A stretch of DNA of 64,000 bases from positions 4,588,001 through 4,652,000 of the forward strand of contig NC_059479.1 in the NCBI RefSeq assembly GCF_018139145.2. The letters run 5' to 3'. Of this stretch, positions 13,201 through 26,100 are shown piece after piece. Numbering within the stretch: the first letter of the stretch is position 1; the number at the start of each line of letters is the position of its first letter. Position numbers and translations under genes: made by a program. Under the pieces are notes generated by a model, which worked only from the letters and a program-made list of their open reading frames with translations, was not told the origin of the DNA and made no database searches. This DNA comes from Gymnogyps californianus. Its lineage: Eukaryota; Chordata; Aves; Accipitriformes; Cathartidae.

Positions 13201-14360
13201 ATAAAATTCTGATCCCTCAAGCTGCTTCATGATGACTGAACTCAGATCCTCATAGTGCCAGTTTGTCTAGATTCCTCTGTAGTATGGTCTTGATGATTGG
13301 AAACACAAGGTTTGATGCCTGAAGAAACAGAAGTGATGAGACTTTACTGCACCGCAAGCTTAGAAATTGGGAAGTACTATGAAACAAAACAAAACTATTT
13401 CTCAATTTGTCAACATTAGAACAAAAATTGAAATCAAATCCAACTGGTATTTTTTTCTTTGTTACAAATATAAGAACTTCACAACTGGTTTACAGATAGC
13501 TCCTAGCTGTATTGGATCATTCTTATCTCCTACCTTTCTCTCACAGTACTCAGCTATTTTTATGTGGTACAGAGTATGACTTTTAGCCAAGTCTCTAGCA
13601 AATAAGTATTAGATAGATACGTGTAATATCCTTCACTTGTGTGAAGTCTTAGTTAAAAAGAAAAAAAAAAGGCTTAATAAAATAATGATAGGTCAGGAAG
13701 CAGACACTGAAGTAGGAAAAGAAGACATAAGGAAGTGAAAACTCCTGAAACTAAATTTTGCTGCCAAAGATAATGTAAAAAGTAACTAGACTCTGAGATG
13801 ATTTCACCTATGGCTCGGCCCAGATTCTAGATCAGTGCTGTGAAAAGAAACATTTAAACCAGCCTATTTAAAATCTGTTTCTCATAAATTTTTCCACAGA
13901 ATTTAATGAAACGGTATCTATAACTTCCTCTAGAAAACAGAAGTTTCACAATTGTTCATCATATTCTTTGCTCTATTCCTTTTTGTAATGAATAAGGGCA
14001 AGGCTCAGAAAAGTGAATTGTTATATTAAAAAAGTTTTACGCAATTCCTGAAATGTTCTCCAAAACTTTTCTCTCAAAATTTTTCTGCAGATCTCTGTGA
14101 AATGTCATGGGCAACTCCATCCACTATGAATATAGACTACCTACTGTTATCTTTTAACCCCTTCTACCCCTTCATATAAGATTCTCCTTAAACCATGAGA
14201 GCTGCAGAACATGGGGTCACTCTTTGTACAGAAAAAAAAGGCATATTTGTGCTTGTCCTTAAGTACTAGTTCTCCTATGTTTCTCTGAGATTTTGGAGAA
14301 GAGGGGTAAGAGCCCAAGAAACAAAACTGGGCACAATATTTGTGGTCTGGCACAACGGCA

Positions 14361-14377
14361 TAATAATAATAATAATA
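14361..14377. repeat. Short (TAA)n microsatellite
   Basis: Five to six perfect TAA units are followed by non-repetitive sequence. The serial Leu run in the minus frame across it is an artefact of the repeat. Confidence 0.9.
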
Positions 14378-16237
14378 GTCCTGATCTTGTTCTCTCTTTG
14401 GTTCCTAGGATTTGATTTTTGTTTGTTTGGCCTGGGCATTTAGTGAGTATTTTCACAGATGTGTTATTATTAACTGGTGAATGGTAAGTATAAAAATACT
14501 CTTTATTGTATATGTAAAGTTAGAATAGCTTTTTCTCACTAGGCATTTGTCAACATTAAATTTTATCTCTCATTTTCTTGATCAGTTGGTTTGTTTACAT
14601 TTCTTGATTAAAAATTCCCATTTGACCAATTGAAGATCTTAAACACTACATGTCAATGACAGATTTAAATAGGCAGCAATCTTCTAAATTACTTTTAGAT
14701 GCAACAAAAAATAAAAATTTCACGTTAAAGAAAGAAAAAGAAGGTTGTTCTTCAACTAGTTATGTGCTTAATATCCACTGAATCTGAATTTTATATTCTG
14801 TAGCACAAATTTATGCAGCACTTCACAATTGGCCATTGCCTTTACATTCATAGTATCATCAAAAAACTTTTGTTTTCTCACTATTCACACCTTTATTCCA
14901 AGTGATTTTTGGACTATGTATCCATTATAGGCTCTCTCCATGGAAACTTGTAGTCACTTTCTCCACAATGAATACTGAAAATTTACTTACTATTTAACTT
15001 CCAAGTATTTTTTTTCCTCCATGTGAAAAAATTCCCACTGTGTCACAGCAGCTTAACACCTTTAAGAACTTTTGCTCATCAAATAACTTTTGGAAATCCA
15101 AGAAAAGTGAATCAATGGCATCTTCCTTTCTGTATGCATCTTGACATCTGCAACAGCATAAAAACACCTTGCCCACTCTTTTTGATTTACCTTGGCCAAA
15201 ACTTGTTGTCACTGAATCTAGTGACAAACTTCATCATTACATGTGGCCAAATGAGTGAATTAGAAAAAAATTAAATAAGCATTTTTCATTTTAGCTCTTT
15301 TTCTGGCCTTTATTTGACAAAAATAATCATAAACTCCTAAAACACCCTCTATACTGAGTCGTCTGTAGATACCATACACCTATGTTTCATTTGTCCTCAG
15401 GCTTTTGACACTGTGTTCAGTATATTATAAAAACTACATGAGCAAAAAGAAAGGAGGTGAAACGAGGTGATTTTTTTAAATTTTTTTTGTTAAAGCTTTC
15501 TGATCTTTTTCTTCTATAAACATCTGTTTTGAAATTTCTGATCAGTTTGACTTGTCTGTGTTAGCAAAATGTCTATTAACACATTTCCTTCAACAGAAAA
15601 CATACTGAACTTGTTTATTTTCTTCAAGTAGCTAACAAATCAGTTGACATATTAGGCAATAACGAAACCCAATGTTTTTTCAAGATCATATAATAACCTT
15701 TCCAACCGAACACTCAAGCACCTTGCAGAGCACTGTTTGCGATGACAATTGCCAAATCTGTTTGCAAAAGTTATATGGTTACAGTGACACCATGCCCTTT
15801 AAAACTGAGTATTGAAGTCATAAACAATAATAATCAAGTTGTAAATTACCTTTTTATTGCATCTGAATAACATGGTTTTGGCAGTAGAATTTAAAAAGTG
15901 CATTAAAACTAAGCAGCTTTATCCAGAAAAAAATCTGAAATTCAAAAATTAGTTCTTAATTCAAAATGAAAGCCTACAAAAAATGTTAACGTATTTCATG
16001 CAAATGGAATAATGAGATGGAAATAGAAAATAAAGTATGTATACAGACATGTGGGTGGGCACAAGCATCCACCCCCACTTTCCATAACAAGCCCGCAAAA
16101 CCTTGACAACCTCATGCAACCCACAGTGAATCACTGGTATTCTGCATCTCAAATTCTATCCGAGACCTGAAGAATCTCCCAGTTGTACAAGTTTCCTGCT
16201 TTTGATTACGAGCTTTCTTTGTTGTTTTTTAAAAATC

Positions 16238-16265
16238 TGTATTACTAATAAAAATTAGTAATACA
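16238..16265. repeat. Perfect hairpin, 12-bp arms, 4-nt loop
   Basis: The left arm 16238-16249 (TGTATTACTAAT) is exactly complementary to the right arm 16254-16265 around an AAAA loop. The arms are AT-rich. No T run suggesting RNA polymerase III termination follows directly, so it is most likely a quasi-palindrome of mutational origin. Confidence 0.9.
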
Positions 16266-16398
16266 TAAAATTTAATATATTAAATCTTAAATCTGAAACC
16301 TTACTATAAAATTGGACTGAGTTTAATACTGTGTTTCTTTCTTGGCACTGGCTAGCTAATTCCAAAAGTGAGGTTTACATCCTGGAAGAGCATAGAAC

Positions 16399-16628
16399 CA
16401 CCTTTTAGATATTCTGTGTAAATGTATCACCTGTGTGTTTCATTTATCCGCAGACAAAACTTTGAAATTTCTTTTCTTAAAAAGACAGCAAAAACTAAAA
16501 AGCCATGGCACAAATATCTTTGGGAAGACAAGAGTGCAACGAAGTGCTTTCAAAAGTAGACAAAGTTATTTTGTTCTAACTTTAAACAAAAATGTAGATA
16601 GATGAAAACTGCTTGAATAAACAGGGCT
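16399..16628 (+). repeat. Duplicated ~220-bp segment, copy 2
   Basis: This is the partner of 4932-5151 in the same orientation. It shares the identical core starting at 16458 and the end word ACAGGGCTT at 16620-16628. It is about 10 bp longer because of small insertions near 16590-16618, where it carries an AATAAA hexamer (16616-16621) that copy 1 lacks. The GC-richer block before copy 1 is absent here: similarity drops quickly upstream of 16399. This suggests either that only the shared part was duplicated or that this copy is 5'-truncated. Confidence 0.85.
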
Positions 16629-19600
16629 TCAGACAATGATACGTAAGATCAGTACAAATTAGTACTTCAAACATTCTTTAATGAGTAAAAAATACAAAAC
16701 ATTTTATTTCTTTTTCTGCCTTTTTTGGGCTCTATCATTTGTGTAGAGTGGTTCAGGAAATAATTTTATCATCTTTACATTTCAAATGTTTTTCTAAAAC
16801 CAAATTTTAGACAGAAAGTATTTTAAAAAAATTCAGAACAAAACAAATTCATGTAAATAAATTTCTCAAATTATCTGTGAAATTATATTTCAATCTTGGT
16901 CATTTAAAGATATAAACTATTGTTGGTCAGAATATTAGCTTGAATTTCAAAGGGAAGAGTCTTCAAATCAGAACATAAAAGTTTTAAACTGTATTTTTCA
17001 AACTATTTCTGAGTTTCAATACTCACCTTATTAAATCTCACATTAAGAGTTCAATTTCAGTAAATCTATTTTTTTTATAATTAAAAGCAATAGCTTTAAT
17101 GGAAACTAATTTTAGTTTCTAAAAATAACTGTTTCCATGAAACGACTATCAATCAATCAATCCCTTTGAGATAAGAGCCCTACTTTGTCCTGATAGCATT
17201 ACTGGTTTTATGGTATCCTCGGCTGACTGACTTTGTTTCCTGCAAAAAAGGGCTTCCTTAAAGAGCTGCTGACCAATTATGGAAAAATCTTTTAAAACCA
17301 ATATGTTCAGTATATTGGCAAGTTCAAAACATACGATGTTCAAATAGTGGTTTTCACTTGCGCTGGATTTTATTCATAAGTATATTTACATGAAGGCACA
17401 AAACCCCTGACAGAATGGTCTGTCCCAAATTATTAACATTACATTTGCATCTTCTGTTTTGAAAGATCATAAATAATTTAATTTCTAGAAAAACCTTGAA
17501 ATGGAACCTTTATAGATAAAGTTTGAATATAATATTCAAACAAAAACTGAACTCTGTACCTACTGTAACAAATTACTTAATTTGCCTTTCCTTATTTGCC
17601 ATTTCCACATATTCTTGTGGAATGGAAGAAAGTTGTCCTCATTTTACTTAGATAGCAATTATTAATTTCAACAAAAGTACCTATAGGTCACAGCTGGCCA
17701 ATCTGATGACGAGAGCATTGGAAGAGTTAGCTAAGTGATCCTCAGAAAGAACTTAACCAGCCATAAAAATCTTGCAGGATGTACCGCGTATATTAGACAC
17801 CCACCCTCTTTTCTTCAGAGAAGCGAAAAGGGCATTTGCCAGGGTTTCAGCTGTCCAGTTATAACTGCAGGCCTGCTGTTTGTGATATCTATTGCTGTAA
17901 ATGGTATATCTTATTAATATTCATATCTGAAAATTTAATGGAAATAAAAGGGGGGGAGGAGGAAGGAGGGGATCTTCCTTTCAGATGGTTTTTGGACCTG
18001 GATATTAATTACCTGCTAGAGGTAAGCAGTATTCACATTACTGTCTTCATTTTACTGTTTAAGTTTCAGTAGAGGTGAGAGTTTGACCCCATCTGGGGCA
18101 AAAGGGATTGACCTCAGTAAGTAATTTGATATTTGAGAGCATGATTTACACAGAGTGATGTCTAAGGCAAATCAAAATAGTGATTTCATACCCAAATGGG
18201 CTGAGAAAAGCTTAGGAAAGGGTCATAGACAAAGCTATAAAACTCAGGATTTCACTTCATGGGTAAGTCCTGATTTAGGTGAATGTCCGATTGCAAGGAT
18301 CCAGCCCAGGTGTCCATATGTGTGCAGCAGACGGCCAGGAGATGGGCAGCAGGGTCACCACTGAAGGAGAAGCCATACCTCAACTCAATTTCAAAATGGA
18401 GTTGCACAGTGATAACAATGATTTCCTGCAACTTTCTAAAACCTTTTGTTATTAAAGGCTTCTCAAAATTACATTAAGGATCCTCATAATGTAAGAATCT
18501 CCCACTAGAAGACATTAGATGTGCTTAATTGTATGTCAAATACATGCCTGTATTAGAGGCAACTCTGCAAAGTGATGGTGAAAATCAGAGAGATCTGACC
18601 TGCCATCTGTACAGCGTGGATGACAGAGTGGTTTTGCTCTGAGACTTTTACCTTCTTAAATTCAACTTCTGGACATGAATTTTGATGAATCGAAATAAAT
18701 TTTGATTGAATTTCTCAGAAGTAAGAAAAAAAGTTCACATAATCACAATAGAGAATAATCAGACACAGATAGAAATTGAATGTTTTACATTAACGCTGGA
18801 ATCCCAACAATTATTAAAGTTTCTTAGAACTGGAGTCAGTCCACTCCATCCTTTTATAAGTGTATAGTAACTATGTGTTGGTACAGACAAGACGACTATG
18901 TTTCAAATGCACAATATTTATTCTAATCAACATCAGCAGCCACACATTATTAAAGTGCTCCAGAGTTAAACTGAATTAGTTTGCTTAAAGCATCTTTTCC
19001 AAACAAAATATGGTTAAAATTAATATTTGGCTTTGGGCTTTGTGTTTGGAAGACTGCCAGGGACGGTAAAAAGGATTGCAGAATTTTCCATTTCATTTCC
19101 TTACCTCTAAATAGTATTTAAGGCCAGCTTCAAAATAAGCCATGAGCTTTTGAGAGAAAGTAATTTACTTTTATTTTTTAATTATGTTAAATCAAGGGCA
19201 TACCTATTATTTAGGGTTTTCAAATAGTCTTTAGGGTCATTAAATAGCTTAATTACAAGACAGGATTGCTGAGGACATACTCAACTAAGAACAGACATGT
19301 TTGGCGTGAGAAAAAGGCTGTGACTTTATGACATGTAATAGCTCAAATGGAACAAAAACCAGAACACAGCCCAAGTGAAAGTAGCTCTCGGAGCCTGACT
19401 ACTACCTAGCTAGATGCCACAAAAGTACAAAACCACAGGGGCCATCTTCAAGATCCCACCATAAATGTCCTGAAATCTCTGGAAAGACTGACTGGATCTG
19501 ACCTCTAATGTACAGTGCTTAATTTTTGTACAGAAAGACTATCTCTTCTTGCTGAGAAATTTTCATCCAATTTGGACCAAATTGTCTCTTGTTACTCAGA

Positions 19601-20583
19601 GGTCAAATGCTTCATTATATTCCTAATTTCTCCCTTGATCCTGAAAAAACTTAAGAACGTTTCTCTCCCCATACACTGCTGCTCTGCAGCTCTTCTGTTT
19701 TCTGCATGTAGAGTGAACTAGATGCTCCAAAGATACCAGTCCAGAACAATTCACAAAATCTACACAGATTAAAAGCCAAATGAAGGCCATAAATAATGCA
19801 TGTAACACTAAGTGCTATCCGCCCTGTTCTTGGATGTGTGTATCTTGTAAGATCTGCTTCTGCATTTTGCATACAAATGTATATTAGCCAGTTTTACAGG
19901 ACAAATTAGGATGTATTCCTGATGGCATCTCTAAGAGCATTATCAAACTCAAACTTGTTATAATAAGAATCAGTTTGAGAAAAAGGAAAAGAATAAAAGA
20001 AAAATCTGGTTGCTTGCAGTTACACCTATTAGAATAATTTCTGTTCCTAACTGATGACTAAACACCTCATGCAGTTACTTTACATAATATTAGCAAGATT
20101 TTAATAATAACAATACTAATTTACTCACATTAGGTAACACACACTTTTGGTTCTATAATAATCAGGTAGTATCGGATATTAGGTATTAAATCTGCGTAAA
20201 TTTTAATATAACATTAACATTAGCTATTACTGTCATGTATAGAATAAACTTTGGTTCATTCTGACTCTGCTGCCAGTTAAAAGATGTCAGCTTTTTGTTT
20301 TAAGGAAAAAAAGCTTCAGAAATAATTTGATATCTGATGCTACAGTCAACATTTGTGAAAGGACAGAGAATCCAAAGGTTTTATTTCTAAAGCAAGCAAG
20401 TTTACTCAAAGAGTAGAACAAAAAATGACTTCTTGGTGGTGCTCACCTTAATTCTTATCTGTCAGAAGAACTATCTTCTCACTTTCTCTCACTGTCTTTT
20501 CCTAAAGACACAACGAATGAAAAATGGCAGAGAAAGTGAAGGGAAATTTATCTTCATTTTATGTGCACTGTATACTGGTGACT

Positions 20584-20609
20584 TGGTGATATCCTAAAAG
20601 ATATCACCA
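20584..20609. repeat. Perfect hairpin, 10-bp arms
   Basis: TGGTGATATC (20584-20593) and GATATCACCA (20600-20609) are exact complements around a six-base loop, CTAAAA. It is short and isolated, with no sign of function. Confidence 0.9.
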
Positions 20610-23082
20610 GGAGCTAACTTTCAACAACCTCCAGAGGGCTTCACTTACTACCTTCTACTTGTTCAATTCTCATGCACGTGTAAAATACCTAGTGTACAGG
20701 TTAGCTCTGTTGGGTATTTTTGTCCAAATGGAGACAATAAAGTAAAGGAAATACATTGATGCTGAAGACAAAAGATTAGGCATGAGACGCAAAAGTCTGG
20801 AAAGTAGAGAACTCATCCTTGATAAAGGTAGTTTACATGCTACTTGATGGGCTTCTGTTGGCTGAGGCCAAGGAATGGTCAATGTTAATTTAGCTTCTAT
20901 GGGATTCATTTAGTTGACAGGATTTGTGTGTGATTTCAGAATGGAGCAGAGAAATGGCAGGTTGCCTGCTTTAAACACACAAAGTTAGGTAAGGTAAAAA
21001 GCTAGAGGAAGGTAAGAGTCTAAGTAAATGAGTTTCATATGTCCACCTTTCCCTTCTCTGGATTTTCAACACCATTTTTTTTGTTTGTTATTTTGCAAGT
21101 ATTCAGGACCCAGTAGTCAGTCTCATATACAGAACCAATTAGTTATACTAAAAATCAGACAAAAGATCTCTCTCCTGATTTACAGGATACTACAAAGGGT
21201 CGTTTCTTCCTCTGTAATAATAAATAATTCACCTGAAGGGAAAATTTCCTCATATAATCAAAGCAGTTGACTGAAAAGCACTAGTAAATATGCGTTTCTC
21301 ATGGGCAAGATCTCAGATGTCTTGTCCCTGTCCTCTTACTGGTAATAGAACTCCATGTACTTCAACAAAGCTGAAATGAGACTATTTCAAGGAGATAATT
21401 AGTTGCCCTGTATTACTTTTGAGAGATCATTAGAGACCTTTAATATCCTCAAGAACAAAAATGCCATAGATTCTCTCTAAGGAAAAACCACATTGTTCCC
21501 AAATACAGTTTGTAGTGGTAGAATATCTAATCCACATTTTTGCAGCAATTAGAAGGTGGATGCACACAATACGGAGCTTTGCAGCTGCAAACTCGGGGAG
21601 TTTTCATGATCCAGCAGACTTGTGTGCCATTAACCATTGTTAGATAAGTACAGCTTCCAGATCATTTACCCACTTCAGATTTAAATAAAATGTGAGATAT
21701 AACCAAACACCAGAGCATAAATTGAACTTATTCTATAAAACATGAAAATTAAGAAGGCCTCTTGGAGATGTAGCTCTTCTCAGTGAAGAACTACAAATAT
21801 ATAGTTACAGAGTATTATCTATTGGGTTCAGAGAATCTTTTACTATGAGGTAAAAGGCTATATAAGAAATACAGATAGCTAGAAGATTTAGTAACTTACT
21901 GGACTCTCATCTTTCAGACTCCAAAATTTCTTGGTAAAAATAGCGTTCTCCTTGCTTGGGGGGGGGAATCTTCCCTTCCCTCTTCTTAAATAAGGTAGCC
22001 AGAGAAACAAATGGAAAAGGAGGGGGGGGGAGCGAGCAATTAAATGGAGAAATTCTGCCCTCTATAAAAGTTGGAAGGAATCAATGGAATAACCCAAAAA
22101 ACTATCAAGGAAAAGGAAAGCCAAACGGAAAGTTGTCTTGTAGGGATTCATTTCACACTGTGGTAAGAGTAGAATTATACAGAAGAGGATCTGTTCTATT
22201 CTTTGATGATGATACATACACGATGGTATACGTATGTTTCCATTTTCACCTGCTTCTGAAATAGTTTTATTTACACAAAACTTCAGCAGAGGAACATCAG
22301 GCTAGTAGATTTATTATGCAAGAGTATATAATTGTTCTAAACAAAATTGCTGTTCATTTTAAATTACTTTTTTCAGTTTTCACTGAATGCATAAATGGAA
22401 TCAAGATATTTTTGATTACAAAGGAAAATATTAATTTAGCACTCAAAATGCCACTACTTGTCCATGCAGAAAATGTAGCTGGAATTTAGTTTGCCTCTTT
22501 GGATGAAGTAGTCTAGCAAGTTCAAAAACAGAATAAGTTTAGGAATTTAAAGTGGAAAAAGGTGACATTATAATAAGCAATGTTGAATCCCACCTACATG
22601 TTTGTAGAGCCTAATTTGTTTATGACCTGGAGATGAAAGTTTGTGATGTTTCTAACTCGTAATGAATGATCAAACAAGTTTGTAAGAGGTTGGGGGGGAC
22701 TGAGAAGGGAAAAGAGAGAAAGAGATTAAGGAGCTCTTCATTCCCACTCATTTTTTTAGCTTCTATCATCATTCAGTCTGACAGATTTAGGAAGGAGAAG
22801 TATTACTTTTCTGAAAAATTCTCATAACTGTTGATGAAGCTGGAAGCCTGAATATCGATACTATCCTCTATGACAGAGGAAAAGGGAGTGTTTGGTTTAT
22901 TCTCTTTGGTGCAGTTTCACATCAGCATTCTAGCATAGATCTGCAATTTCAAAGGGTGCCTGTGTCTTATTAGGCTAGACAATGTTCAGTAACGCCAAAC
23001 ACAGATATGTGTAAACATCAGATAGTGGTCTAGTTGAGAAAGAAATTCAGAACATTATTTTTTATGCCACTGAAAAATAAAG

Positions 23083-23158
23083 GTTTTAATGAAATCCTAA
23101 TTCTCTGCTATAGCATGAATGTTTTGACAAAACCCTAGTTCTCTGCTACAGCAGGTAA
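23083..23158 (+). repeat. Diverged tandem duplication, 2 x 38 bp
   Basis: Two adjacent units share GTTTT, then CCTAATTCTCTGCTATAGCA versus CCTAGTTCTCTGCTACAGCA, at an exact 38-bp spacing (TTCTCTGCTA at 23101 and 23139). The units differ at roughly a fifth of positions, so the duplication is not recent. Confidence 0.85.
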
Positions 23159-26100
23159 TATCCTAACATGATTATCTGATCCTAGGCATAATACAATACT
23201 ATAAAGTGGATCCTAAACCCTGCACTTCTTCAAGCAATGAGATCCCTGTCAATATAGCAGTAAATAGAAAGTGTTGCAATAGAAGCAAAGTGCTTGCAGT
23301 TTTACAGTGGGAGTTTTAGCATGCGCACAGGACAAACACAGGCAACAGCTCACTGGGGCAACGTCCTGGTGTTACTAGTGACATACAGAAAATGAGAGAG
23401 GAGGGGGCAAGAAGACAAAAGGAAGTCAGATTACTGAAGCTACTTGTATTCACCAAGCGAAGAAATGCATTCAGGCCCTTCTAAACAAGCAGTAAAAACT
23501 GTAAGTGGAATCAATACAGTACAAATGTAGTGCAAATCCACTCTAGCACAAAGTGCTGAAACCTACTTTGCCTGCCCAGTAGCTAGTTCAGAGCGTCTAT
23601 TAGTTTTCATTTATTTTTTAAAGATTATTTCAATGTTCTGACTGTTCAACACAAAGTTAGGACATTTGGAAGAAAGAAACGTAATCAAGAATAACGTAGT
23701 AGAAGAAAATCCTAAATCTGCTGCTGTGTTTTATTTCCTTCTGTTTCAGCAATGCTGGTGGTGAGGGAATTAAAATAACGGTATCCGAGGGGAATGTGGA
23801 GGTGCACCATGGAAGGATCTGAAATGAAACTGAGCGCTTGTTACCGACAGCCACTTTGCATGGGCTGATGCTGAGGAATGAAGAGGTTCTCAGAAATAAA
23901 TTTTTAGAAAATGAAAGAGCAATAAGGATAATACTGAGTAAAAGTAGGGCCAGAAATCAAAAGTGGACATATTATGTTGGCAAGAGCTACACAGTGTAAA
24001 AGGAAAAATAAGATGCAAGTTTAAACATCAAATAGTTATGGGTTTCCAGCATCTGGTTCTCTCTCTCCAGTTCATTCTTTCACTTTTGGGACAAACAGGT
24101 ATTTGTTTACCTTCACCTTTCTCCTTGGAATTACTGAGTCACAGGAATCAATGCAACAAAAATTTATAAGGCAATGACAATCTATGAATTTAGAACAAAA
24201 AGCTACCTTATAAGTGACAAAGAAGAAAATGTCTTTTTTTTTAAAAAAGTCAGCAACCTTCTGCTTAAGTGTCTTCTACTGGGGAAAATATCATGCTCTC
24301 TCCTTATAATACTTCACCACAGCAACTTTATTTCTAAAAGTCAAAAATTTCATATCTGAAACAATGATAAAACACTGCATGGTAATGATTAGCAGGGATC
24401 AAAATAGATTTTCTGTCATCTATTGTTTTCTTTCTTTTGCAACTCCATTGAATCCTCCGATATTTGTTTCAAAACTGAAAAGGTTCAAGAGCTCTAGGAA
24501 AAAGAAATTATACAATCTTAGACCATTAAATTTACTCTCTTATTACTGGTTACATGAATTTAGAACATACATGATCATACATTGATATTTTCAAAGAACT
24601 CCCTACCACATAAACACCGGAATAATGTAAAATATATATGTGTGTTATTTTATGTCCCACTGCTATTTTGTGCTATAGAAAAATTGCAAACGCCACGACA
24701 TTTACTGTCTCTCATTACAGTTGGAACTTCAATTCCTTCCTTTCAGTTCTCTCCAAATTTCTCTAAGATACTTTATTCAGAAAAATCTTCCTTCTAAGGT
24801 CTTCAATCAATAGCTTTCCAGAGCATGGTGTTTCCCCAGCCTTATCATCATAGGTAACTTTTAACACCTGATTCAGTCCTTACCAAGATTTTCTGTAGCA
24901 AGAATCTTTGTACTGCTGATCTCTAAATGCTTATAGCTTTTTGCCTTCTGGCTCTAAGCTAGGAAAAAAGTAAAAAAACCCAACAAAACAAAACAACAAA
25001 GAAGCATTTGACTCCTTTCTATTTCAATAAGGCATTCTTAGCTTACACGCTCAGAGTCTCTCTAAAGCCCTCTTGTTGGTCCTTAGTTGATTTGTCAGCT
25101 TGATCCTTTACAGTGGCTTAGAGAAGTCATTACCTTGTTTATTCCAGGATAATCTCAAAAACTCTGGAAGGTATCATTTTCTCCTGATCCTAAATTACTA
25201 ATAATGAATCAAGTACAACTAGAGTAAACAGTTCGGTTTTAATGGCCGTTGCAGGTCATGGTACTTAAGCCCTACCATTCAACAAGTTCCATTAAAAAAA
25301 TTAAAGCTGATAGGCTTCATCCCCTCCTTCACCTCTCCCCCAAATGCTCACTACCAATACTTCCTGGAAATGTGAAGTTGGATACGGTTCTTCTCACGTT
25401 GCTGGCAATAAAGCCCTTTATAGTAGTGTTGACATCATGAGACAATTGTTGCAAAACATCAGAAAATAAGTTTTGGGAAAACAATATGAATTATGAAGAG
25501 AAGAAGAAAATCAAAATAAGATAAATTTTGATAACGTTTCAGGGGCTGAGCTTATGTGGTTGCTGACAATAACAGAAGACCAAATTGTAAAACTGCCGAG
25601 GGCATTTCTAGTGCTGTATTAATGCAGAATCAATAAGGGATGTAAGCCAATTTTTCTTATCTGGGCTGACTAACAACGAAGAAAATCATGCAATCAGCTG
25701 TGAAACTGAACACAAAAAAGGGGCAAACTAAGAGACTGGCATTTTTATAATGACATACCACCAATGACTGTAATTAGAAAGAAGATACCAAAGTTTGCCT
25801 TTAGAATTTAAAAAGAAGAGTCTTCGAGCATTGTTTTAAAAAGTAATTAAAGTTGTACTTCTCACTAACTATTTACTGGATGCCTTTGAAAGATGGGACT
25901 CTCATTTCTTTGCAAAGAATGTTATCATATACAGAACTGTAGACCTAAATGAACCTTTCAGATTTTATGATTTAAACCTCTATCTTATTTTACCAATTAT
26001 CTGCAAAATTTTTTTTATTTAATTAACATGTTGTTCATTATTATCTAGTGAATAATACTAATGTGTTATTTTAAATGGAAAATTAAAGTTTTGATGCTAG

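Larger units (their letters stand above)
7207..16398. other. Non-coding AT-rich DNA, no gene recognised
   Basis: About 9 kb of unique sequence with no recognised coding exon, RNA gene or mobile element. It holds short T and A runs (near 7265, 7465, 8390-8408 and 13660), a TAA microsatellite at 14361-14377 and the hairpin at 16238-16265. Open frames of 60-85 codons are what chance predicts at this base composition. Confidence 0.6.
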
